Assembly: GCA_023433225.1 (NCBI GenBank)
Contig: JAEZDQ010000179.1
Coordinates: forward strand, 1-6,852
From: Bacteroidota bacterium
GTDB lineage: Bacteria > Bacteroidota > Bacteroidia > Flavobacteriales > Weeksellaceae
Reading direction: 5' to 3'
DNA length: 6,852 nucleotides
The translations under genes were made by a program, and so were the position numbers. The notes beneath the pieces are model-generated. The model saw nothing but the letters and a program-made list of their open reading frames with translations, was not told the DNA's origin and did no database searches. Numbering within the stretch: position 1 is the stretch's first letter; each line of letters begins with the position of its first letter. Below are positions 1-5,403 of the stretch, one piece after another.

Positions 1-1
1 G

Positions 2-49
2 CATACAACCACCGCTGTCTCAAGGGAAAATTTTGATGAGTTTATTTAA
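2..49 (+). CDS. Possible 3' end of a plus-strand gene entering from the left (partial)
   Basis: From base 2 an open frame reads HTTTAVSRENFDEFI and stops at TAA 47-49. The composition looks like an ordinary protein C-terminus, whereas frame 1 ends in a basic, cysteine-containing stretch and stops at 36. If real, the gene is convergent with the minus-strand lipoprotein gene and the two coding ends overlap by 8 bp (42-49). Only 15 residues are visible, so no family can be assigned and the call could be chance. The call matters because it would mean no permease gene directly follows the binding-protein gene. Confidence 0.35.
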   Translation, partial: HTTTAVSRENFDEFI

Positions 50-1106
50 GTCGCTCATAAAAAAACAATTCATGTCCGGGAAACAATTCCGGATGAAAAA
101 TCGCAGCCAAATCTTTTAAAACCCAATTCGGCCTTGCAGTTCCCGTTTCGAAATAATCATTGGCCCCTGTAGGAGATTTTCTCTTGTTCCAATTGTAAAT
201 ATTCCCGGATTTAAATGCTGCAAACCATTCGTAATGGGGATAAGTTGCCAGCAATGCTGCTTTGCTCGGGAAATCGCCTGCATTCATCCAGATATCGGCG
301 TTGTGGGCTTTTTCAAAAACCGATTCAAAGGAGAGATTCAAAGTACCCGCACTTATATCGGCAGACCAAAGGTAATCCCCGCCGGCATCTTTAAAAAGGA
401 TCGCCTGAAAACTTTTTCCACCGGGCATATACCAAACATCGCCATACATCTGATTGGCAATGACCGCAGGGTTTTTGGTGGAACTTTCTTTCACTTTGGA
501 GTGAATTTCCAGGTAATTTTTCTCGATTTCCTTAAATAAATCATCCGCTTCTTTTTCCTTGCCGAAAAGCTTCCCGAAGATTTTCACATATTCAGCTTTT
601 GCAAGCGGTTCCGGCTCTTCATATTCATCAATGTAAAGAATATTTATGCCTTCTCTTTTCAAAAGTTCATGAAACTTTGCGAGTGTCGGTCCGGAAGTCG
701 TTATAAAAACATCCGGTTTGGAGACCAATATTTTTTCAATAAACAATTCATTGAATGTCCCGATTTCAATGATTTTATTTGCCTTCAAATTTTGGTGGAT
801 TTCAGGATTAAAAATAAAATCAATTTGACTCACCCCGGTTATTTTATCGGTCAGATCCAATTCATCCAGATAAGCAATCACCGAAGTCGGAACCACCATG
901 GCAGTTTTCAGCGGTAAATCTTTTTTTGCAAACCGAAGGGCTTCACCGCCCGAGTTCAGGCTGATTGAGTCCTGATTTTCATGCCATTGTATTTTTGTGA
1001 TATATTGGAATTGGATTTCGTTTTCGGAAGAAAGATCGGGTGAATGCTCTTTTTTACAGGAAAGAATTACCAAAAAGAGAATCGCGACAACCTGTACATA
1101 TTTCAT
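42..1106 (-). CDS. Periplasmic-binding lipoprotein of an ABC iron-siderophore/cobalamin-type importer
   Basis: 354 residues. The N-terminus is a lipoprotein signal: one Lys, a hydrophobic stretch (residues 4-15) and a lipobox I-L-S-C with the lipidated Cys at 17, followed by KKE. After a linker, residues about 68-345 read like the helical-backbone binding proteins of COG0614 (BtuF/FhuD/FecB, PF01497): the MVVPTSVIAYLDEL strand-helix near 70, TGVSQ near 90, the IIEIGTFNELFIEKILVSKPDV segment at 112-133 typical of the first lobe, and a second lobe from about 212 ending in RPNWVLKDLAAIFHPELFP (325-343), a C-terminal signature common in Bacteroidota members. The protein should be membrane-anchored and deliver a chelated metal or corrinoid to an inner-membrane permease; the ligand cannot be told from sequence. 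Neither a permease (FecCD/BtuC) nor an ATPase gene is adjacent on this strand within the window. The start ATG at 1104-1106 is fixed by the signal peptide. No convincing promoter was found in the 63 bp upstream that it shares with the tRNA unit. Confidence 0.88.
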   Translation of the reverse strand: MKYVQVVAILFLVILSCKKEHSPDLSSENEIQFQYITKIQWHENQDSISLNSGGEALRFAKKDLPLKTAMVVPTSVIAYLDELDLTDKITGVSQIDFIFNPEIHQNLKANKIIEIGTFNELFIEKILVSKPDVFITTSGPTLAKFHELLKREGINILYIDEYEEPEPLAKAEYVKIFGKLFGKEKEADDLFKEIEKNYLEIHSKVKESSTKNPAVIANQMYGDVWYMPGGKSFQAILFKDAGGDYLWSADISAGTLNLSFESVFEKAHNADIWMNAGDFPSKAALLATYPHYEWFAAFKSGNIYNWNKRKSPTGANDYFETGTARPNWVLKDLAAIFHPELFPGHELFFYERLK

Positions 1107-1123
1107 AACCGCAATTTAAGGAA

Positions 1124-1155
1124 TTTGGTCAAAAAAGAAAGAATGTATATCTTTG
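1124..1155 (+). promoter_or_regulatory. Bacteroidota-type sigma-70 promoter of the tRNA-Arg gene
   Basis: A TTTG at 1124-1127 and TATCTTTG at 1148-1155 match the Bacteroidota consensus of a -33 TTG element and a -7 TAnnTTTG element. The 20-nt spacing is within the usual range. Transcription would begin near 1159-1162, leaving a leader of only about ten bases before the tRNA 5' end at 1170. It lies in the 63-bp gap between the divergent lipoprotein gene and the tRNA. Confidence 0.72.
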
Positions 1156-1169
1156 CAGTCCAAATTAAA

Positions 1170-1246
1170 GGCCTCGTGGCGCAACTGAATAGCGCATCTG
1201 ATTACGGCTCAGAAGGTTACAGGTTTGAATCCTGTCGAGGTCACCA
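1170..1246 (+). tRNA. tRNA-Arg, anticodon ACG, with encoded CCA
   Basis: Full cloverleaf of 77 nt. Acceptor stem 1170-1176 pairs with 1236-1242 (one G-U at 2-71). The D stem is GCGC 1179-1182 with 1192-1195, and the anticodon stem is TCTGA 1197-1201 with 1209-1213. The anticodon loop 1202-1208 carries ACG at 1204-1206. The T stem is ACAGG 1219-1223 with CCTGT 1231-1235, the discriminator is A at 1243 and CCA is encoded at 1244-1246. A34 would be expected to be deaminated to inosine by TadA, allowing CGU, CGC and CGA to be read. The five-base variable loop (1214-1218) makes it class I. Unusually, the D loop AACTGAATA has A rather than G at position 19, and the T loop TTTGAAT has U rather than C at position 56. 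The two changes would restore a tertiary pair (A19-U56). The other Levitt-type contact, A15-U48, is also consistent. Confidence 0.96.
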
Positions 1247-1247
1247 C

Positions 1248-1273
1248 CCCAACTGATTTCAGTTGGGTTTTTT
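1248..1273 (+). terminator. Rho-independent terminator of the tRNA-Arg unit
   Basis: Perfect 9-bp inverted repeat CCCAACTGA (1248-1256) / TCAGTTGGG (1259-1267), nominally separated by two bases, so the folded loop probably opens to four. It is followed at once by six T (1268-1273). It begins one base after the CCA end of the tRNA. On the minus strand no T-run follows the hairpin, so it is not an obvious terminator for the DUF72 gene that ends at 1276. Confidence 0.88.
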
Positions 1274-1275
1274 AT

Positions 1276-2007
1276 TTAAGGATCATCGTGAATTTGTGTC
1301 ATTTGAATGGCATTGATAATGCCTGCAGTAGAGGCTGTATTGTTAAAATAAACATATAGTTCCTCAAAATCCGGGGAAGTCAAATTTTTGAATAAGGTTT
1401 CCAGCTCCTCTATTGTGTATTGCGAATAAAACAATTCAGGATTCCCGTGCATCCGGACATAGCCGATTGAAGAAGTTTGCAGAATATCAGTCGGAAGATT
1501 TGGGAAGTTGACACTGCAAAAAATCAGACCACGTTGGCTCAATGCTTTTGTGACTTCCAGATTCCACCAAGACTTATGCCTGAATTCAATCACATTTTTG
1601 AAGCCGGTGTTCATAGCGTCGATAACCAATCCTAATTTATCTATACTAAAATCAAAACTGGGTGGAAACTGCCAAAGTACGCAAGCCAATTTCTCTTTAA
1701 GCCCATTTTTGCAAACTTCATAAAATTGAGCAATTTCGGCTTCAGCGTTAATTAATTTTTTAAAATGGGTGATAATCCGCGGGACTTTTACACTGAATAA
1801 AAAGTTTTCTGGTGCTTTATCATACCAAGTCAAAAGGCTTTTCTCAGTTGGGAATTTATAGAAAGTACCATTTAATTCATAGGTATTGAAATGTTGGCAA
1901 TAGAATTCAAACCATTTTTTCTTGGGTAAATCTTCCGGATAAAATAAATTCTTCCACGAAGCGGTCGCATAGCTTGAACAGCCAATATGGGATTTTCTTT
2001 TATTCAT
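1276..2007 (-). CDS. DUF72 (YecE-like) family protein
   Basis: 243 residues from the ATG at 2005-2007. DUF72 (PF01904, E. coli YecE relatives) is a TIM-barrel-like family without an established biochemical role. Visible signatures, in order: HIGCSSYATASW (7-18), FYPEDLPKKKWFEFYCQHFNT (22-42), the ELNGTFYKFPT strand (44-54) followed by WYDKAPENFLFSVKVPRIITHFKK, LWQFPPSFDFS (111-121), VIEFRHKSWW (139-148), GYVRMHGNP (182-190) and YVYFNNTASTAGIINA (218-233), the last matching the family's FNN motif near the C-terminus. The open frame continues upstream to 2187, but those extra 60 residues do not resemble the family and overlap the divergent gene at 2107. The start was therefore placed just before the IGCS motif; ATG 2029-2031 (251 residues) is the alternative. 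Probably cytosolic. The gene is divergent from the nucleoid-associated protein gene across a 99-bp gap and converges tightly on the tRNA terminator. Confidence 0.87.
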   Translation of the reverse strand: MNKRKSHIGCSSYATASWKNLFYPEDLPKKKWFEFYCQHFNTYELNGTFYKFPTEKSLLTWYDKAPENFLFSVKVPRIITHFKKLINAEAEIAQFYEVCKNGLKEKLACVLWQFPPSFDFSIDKLGLVIDAMNTGFKNVIEFRHKSWWNLEVTKALSQRGLIFCSVNFPNLPTDILQTSSIGYVRMHGNPELFYSQYTIEELETLFKNLTSPDFEELYVYFNNTASTAGIINAIQMTQIHDDP

Positions 2008-2106
2008 CGATGGAATGAATAGAAATTTCATGCCAGAATGATTCGCATTTCTATGATTTTTTATTTCTACGAATGTCCCTAAATTCGCAGTCTTAACTTC
2101 GAAACT

Positions 2107-3144
2107 ATGCACTTCATTAATCCGGATGAAACTTTTGATTTGGCCATCCACCGGGTGGGCAATAAATCCACTGACGAAGGAACCCATTTATCAAAAACAT
2201 TGACTTTTTATACTCAGGAACTTTCCGAAACACTTTATGGATTCTTTACAAAACCTTTTAAAACGGATGAATATTTCAGGTTTTCGGATCAGGATGGATT
2301 GGAGGCAAACACGGTTTATGCAGCGGTGAAAAGCATTTTCGAAGACCCATCACAACTCTTGAAAAATTCAATTCACATCGCCCACCATTTGTACAATACT
2401 TGTTCAAACCCAAAGGTCAAAGCAGGTGATTTGTTTGTGGTCCGTTTTCCGGATGCCATTGTTGACGGGGCGCACACCACCGCAATTGGGATTTTTAAGT
2501 CCGAAACCAAAGAAAAGTTTTTGCAGGTTTCACCCACTGAAAGTGCATATAATGTTCAGATTGAACAAGGGATTTTGCTTTCCAAAATTGACAAAGCCTG
2601 TATGATTTTTAATCTGGAAGAAGAAACCGGTTTTCTGGTCGCCAATTTCGACAACAGCAAGGGTGATGAACTTGGAATTTGGACGGATGATTTCTTGGGT
2701 TTGACAAAAAGGGAAGACGAATTTTTCGATACCGAAAACACCTTGAATCTCTGCAAAAGCTATGTTTTGGATAAATTACCCGAAGATTTTGAAGTACAAA
2801 AAATCGATCAAGTTGACCTGCTCAATAAGTCGGTAAACTTTTTCAAGGAGAATGATGCATTCAAACTGAATGAATTTGCCGAAAAAGTGTTGGTGCAGGA
2901 TGAATTAAAAAAAAGCTTCGAAGATTACAAAAAACATTATGAAGATTTGTATGAAGTCGAGGTAAACGACCATTTTGAAATTTCTAAAAATGCCGTAAAA
3001 AAACAAGCTCGATTCTTCAAAAGCATCATTAAATTAGATAAGAATTTCCACATTTACGTGCATGGAAACCGCCAAATGATCGAGCAGGGAATTGACGAAG
3101 AAGGAAAAAAATATTACAAATTGTATTATAATTCTGAAAATTAA
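2107..3144 (+). CDS. 37-kDa nucleoid-associated protein (NdpA/YejK, NA37 family)
   Basis: 345 residues, the usual length for the NA37 family (PF04245). Members associate with the nucleoid; their molecular action is poorly defined. The N-terminus contains the family hallmark LAIHRVGNK (12-20). A middle region has the beta-rich FVVRFPDAIVDGAHTTAIGIFKSETKEKFL segment, then acidic helices. The C-terminus FHIYVHGNRQMIEQGIDEEGKKYYKLYY is characteristic of Bacteroidota copies. There is no signal peptide or membrane segment, so it is cytosolic. ATG 2107 is the only start after the in-frame TAA at 2080-2082. It is followed after 29 bp by the atypical crotonase gene on the same strand, so co-transcription is possible but unproven. 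No confident promoter was found in the 99-bp gap to the divergent DUF72 gene. Confidence 0.84.
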   Translation: MHFINPDETFDLAIHRVGNKSTDEGTHLSKTLTFYTQELSETLYGFFTKPFKTDEYFRFSDQDGLEANTVYAAVKSIFEDPSQLLKNSIHIAHHLYNTCSNPKVKAGDLFVVRFPDAIVDGAHTTAIGIFKSETKEKFLQVSPTESAYNVQIEQGILLSKIDKACMIFNLEEETGFLVANFDNSKGDELGIWTDDFLGLTKREDEFFDTENTLNLCKSYVLDKLPEDFEVQKIDQVDLLNKSVNFFKENDAFKLNEFAEKVLVQDELKKSFEDYKKHYEDLYEVEVNDHFEISKNAVKKQARFFKSIIKLDKNFHIYVHGNRQMIEQGIDEEGKKYYKLYYNSEN

Positions 3145-3173
3145 TTCTCTAAGTTTAACCCAAATTAAGCAAA

Positions 3174-3935
3174 ATGGAATCCTATTACATAAAATCCGAC
3201 ATCCTGAATCATATTGCCGTTGTTGAATTTTATCATCCGAAAAGCAATTCATTTCCAAGTACACAATTGAATGAACTCATACGGATGCTCGATGATTTGG
3301 GCAGAAATGACGAAGTGAAAATCATCATTCTGAAAAGTGAAGGCGATAAAGTTTTCAGCGCGGGTGCTTCCTTTGATGAACTTTTAACGATTGACGAATT
3401 CGAAAAAGGAAAAAAATTCTTCATGGGATTTGCGAATGTAATTTTAGCCATGCGCCGTTGCCCGAAATTCATCGTGGGGTGCATAACCGGAAAAGTCGTC
3501 GGAGGCGGTGTAGGTTTGGCTTCTGCCTGTGATTATGCGCTCGCTGATGAAAATGCTTCGGCCCGTTTGAGTGAATTATCCATCGGGATCGGCCCATTTG
3601 TCATCGAACCTGCTATTACGAGAAAAATCGGAGTAACGGCTTTCTCGGAAATGACAATGAATCCGACCGAATGGAAATCACCGCAATGGCTAAAGGAAAA
3701 AGGAATTTACAACCATATTTTCCCGGATGCCAAAACCTGTGAAGAAGAAACGATGGCTTTTGCCAGTCAGTTATCGGTGTACAGTCTGGAAGCCATGCGC
3801 GATTTGAAATCTGTTTTTTGGCAGGGAACGGAACGTTTACCCGATTTGATGCAGCAGCGCGCCGAAATGAGCGGCCGGTTGGTACTGTCTGATTTTACGA
3901 AAGAAACATTGCTCAAATTCAAATCCAAATCATGA
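3174..3935 (+). CDS. Enoyl-CoA hydratase/isomerase family protein, atypical (one catalytic Glu missing)
   Basis: 253 residues, a normal crotonase length. The fold is clear: VKIIILKSEGDKVFSAGAS (48-66) holds the first oxyanion-hole strand, and GKVVGGGVGLASACDYALAD (106-125) the second with GGG at 110-112. The last 50 residues form the C-terminal helices. In rat enoyl-CoA hydratase the two catalytic glutamates are E144 (GGGCE) and E164. Here the first aligns with Gly114 and only the second is kept, as Glu134 in RLSEL. The adjacent GIGPFVIEPAI also replaces the usual PGxGGTQR loop. Classic hydration therefore seems unlikely; an isomerase, another acyl-CoA reaction or a non-enzymatic role is possible. 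Similar sequences in Flavobacteriales are often labelled enoyl-CoA hydratase/isomerase or methylglutaconyl-CoA hydratase, from my recollection. The stop codon overlaps the start of the next gene in ATGA, so the two are translationally coupled. Confidence 0.87.
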   Translation: MESYYIKSDILNHIAVVEFYHPKSNSFPSTQLNELIRMLDDLGRNDEVKIIILKSEGDKVFSAGASFDELLTIDEFEKGKKFFMGFANVILAMRRCPKFIVGCITGKVVGGGVGLASACDYALADENASARLSELSIGIGPFVIEPAITRKIGVTAFSEMTMNPTEWKSPQWLKEKGIYNHIFPDAKTCEEETMAFASQLSVYSLEAMRDLKSVFWQGTERLPDLMQQRAEMSGRLVLSDFTKETLLKFKSKS

Positions 3936-4531
3936 TTGACACCATAATTTTTGATTTTGGAGGGGTTTTGGTCGATTGGAATCCCCGCTATCTTTATCGC
4001 GATTATTTTGCGGATGATGAAAAACTCGAGTGGTTCCTTTCGAATATTTGCACAGATGAGTGGAACATTGAGCAGGATCGCGGGCGTTTGCTTTCCGAAG
4101 CTACGGAATTATTGGTCAAGGAATTTCCGGATTACAAAAAGGAAATTGAAATGTATTACGGCCAATGGGAAACGATGCTCAAAGATGCTATTCCTGAAAC
4201 GGTTGAAATTCTTTTGGAACTGAAAAAGAAATACAGAATGTACGGATTGACAAATTGGTCTGCGGAAACTTTTCCGATAGCTTTGAAGCGATTTGAATTC
4301 TTTGAAGTTTTTGATGGGATTTTGGTTTCGGGTGAAGAAAAACTCATCAAGCCCGATGTGAAAATATTTGAAATGATGATGGAAAGATTTAGCCTGAAAC
4401 CTGAGAATTCTTTATTCATTGATGACAATGAAAAAAATGTAGAAGCCTCAAGAAAATTCGGAATCACAACCATTCATTACAAGAATCCGGAGGATTTAAA
4501 AAAAGACTTAATAGAACTTGGTATTCTTTAA
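3932..4531 (+). CDS. HAD-superfamily hydrolase (subfamily IA, YihX-like phosphatase)
   Basis: 199 residues with all four HAD motifs. Motif I is IIFDFGGVLVDWNP with the nucleophile Asp8. Motif II is YGLTNWS with Thr107. Motif III is the Lys in LIKPDVKIF (Lys140). Motif IV is LFIDDNEKNVEAS (Asp164-Asp165). The alpha-helical cap lies between about residues 15 and 85. The general acid/base Asp usually found two residues after the nucleophile is Gly10, which is also the case in YihX (DLGN), an alpha-D-glucose-1-phosphate phosphatase, so a small phosphorylated metabolite is the likely substrate; which one is unknown. Cytosolic. It starts inside the stop of the atypical crotonase gene (ATGA, 3932-3935) and ends 24 bp before the convergent DedA gene. 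No intrinsic terminator is evident between them. Confidence 0.9.
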   Translation: MIDTIIFDFGGVLVDWNPRYLYRDYFADDEKLEWFLSNICTDEWNIEQDRGRLLSEATELLVKEFPDYKKEIEMYYGQWETMLKDAIPETVEILLELKKKYRMYGLTNWSAETFPIALKRFEFFEVFDGILVSGEEKLIKPDVKIFEMMMERFSLKPENSLFIDDNEKNVEASRKFGITTIHYKNPEDLKKDLIELGIL

Positions 4532-4555
4532 AAAGAACTTTCTGCGAGCAAAAAA

Positions 4556-5209
4556 TTAATGCTGTTTATCCTCTTTCGAAAAGAATTTCTCTTTCACGAA
4601 TTCATAAATAATCGGCAGGATAGAAAGGAAAATGATGAGCAAAACGACTTTAGAGAAATTGTCTTTCACAATCGGAATATTCCCCAGAAAGTAACCGACA
4701 AGTGTAATTCCCACCACCCAGATGATCGCGCCCAGAACATTGTAAGTGATAAAAGTTCCGTAATTCATTCTTCCGACACCCGCGACAAATGGAGCCAGCG
4801 TTCTTACAAACGGCACAAAACGCGCGATGACAATGGTTTTGCTGCCATATTTTTCATAAAATGAATGTGTCTTGTCAATGTGTTCTTGTTGAACAAATGA
4901 CTTCCCGAAAATCTTGACTTTGAGCGCACGGGAGCCGAATTCCCGCCCAATGCTGTAATTCAGGGAATCTCCCGCAATGGCAGCAATTAAAAGCAAACCA
5001 ATCACAATCCAGACGTTTAGTCCAGTATCCTGGGCGGCCAGCATTCCCGCTGCAAACAATAGGGAATCACCGGGTAAAAACGGCATTATGACCACCCCGG
5101 TTTCCACAAATACGATTAAAAATAAAATCGCATAAATCCACAATCCGTAATCTTTGATAAATTCAGCCAGATGCTGGTCTATATGCAGGATGAAGTCAAT
5201 CAGTTCCAT
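4556..5209 (-). CDS. DedA-family inner-membrane protein (SNARE-associated/VTT domain)
   Basis: 217 residues, the normal size of the family (PF09335). Hydrophobic segments lie at about 24-45 (partly re-entrant), 50-59, 66-80, 137-145 with 152-173, and 185-203; the C-terminus is charged (KEKFFSKEDKQH). The re-entrant segment ETGVVIMPFLPGDSLLFAAG (36-55) carries Glu36 and Asp48. The other signature RFVPFVRTLAPFVAG (130-144) carries Arg130 and Arg136. The spacing matches residues reported as essential in E. coli YqjA/YghB (E39, D51, R130, R136). DedA proteins are implicated in membrane-potential homeostasis and lipid-carrier (undecaprenyl phosphate) or phosphatidylethanolamine transport across the membrane; which applies here is not visible. 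The gene is monocistronic by context. A weak TAnnTTTG-like element (TAACTTCG, minus strand 5226-5233) sits just upstream, with a palindrome behind it. Confidence 0.92.
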   Translation of the reverse strand: MELIDFILHIDQHLAEFIKDYGLWIYAILFLIVFVETGVVIMPFLPGDSLLFAAGMLAAQDTGLNVWIVIGLLLIAAIAGDSLNYSIGREFGSRALKVKIFGKSFVQQEHIDKTHSFYEKYGSKTIVIARFVPFVRTLAPFVAGVGRMNYGTFITYNVLGAIIWVVGITLVGYFLGNIPIVKDNFSKVVLLIIFLSILPIIYEFVKEKFFSKEDKQH

Positions 5210-5249
5210 TCGGGAAATTTTAGTGCGAAGTTAATTCAATTTTTGGAAA

Positions 5250-5280
5250 ACCTTGTCAAGGCTCCGAACCTTGACAAGGT
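5250..5280. repeat. Perfect 12-bp inverted repeat with 7-nt loop (palindromic element)
   Basis: ACCTTGTCAAGG (5250-5261), the spacer CTCCGAA (5262-5268), then CCTTGACAAGGT (5269-5280), with no mismatch between arms. Each arm is itself a near-palindrome (CCTTG-N-CAAGG), so the two arms are also direct repeats differing at one central base. No T-run follows on the plus strand, and only four T on the minus strand, so it is not a typical intrinsic terminator, and it sits upstream of both flanking genes rather than downstream. It could be a REP-like dispersed element or a paired binding site for a dimeric regulator of the DedA gene or the hydratase operon. The rest of the 194-bp spacer (5210-5403) is AT-rich and holds no gene I can support. 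Confidence 0.85.
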
Positions 5281-5403
5281 GAAAGAAATCATTTCCATTC
5301 GATTTTCCTCGAAACGAACTTTTGAATTTTTACAAAATGAAACCACTAAAATTTTTTAATCCTTTTCTTAATCCTTATTTTTAGGCTTTAAATTTTTAAA
5401 TAT

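Noticed and set aside
1044..1256. Plus-strand 70-codon open frame covering the tRNA
   Set aside because: It begins antisense to the lipoprotein signal peptide and runs through the promoter and the tRNA; the tRNA explains the sequence.
1248..1273. Hairpin as a bidirectional terminator that also serves the DUF72 gene
   Set aside because: Read on the minus strand the hairpin is followed by the complement of the tRNA acceptor end, not by a T-run.
2008..2106. Promoters in the divergent DUF72 / nucleoid-protein gap
   Set aside because: Only poor matches to TAnnTTTG (such as TATGATTT) without a well-spaced TTG were found on either strand.
4524..4537. Inverted repeat TTCTTT-AA-AAAGAA at the end of the HAD gene
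   Set aside because: Short, AT-rich, overlaps the stop codon and lacks a following T-run, so it is too weak to call a terminator.
5171..5359. Plus-strand 62-codon open frame starting inside the DedA gene and crossing the palindrome
   Set aside because: Its first part is antisense to the DedA N-terminus, the middle is the inverted repeat, and the translation has no family resemblance.
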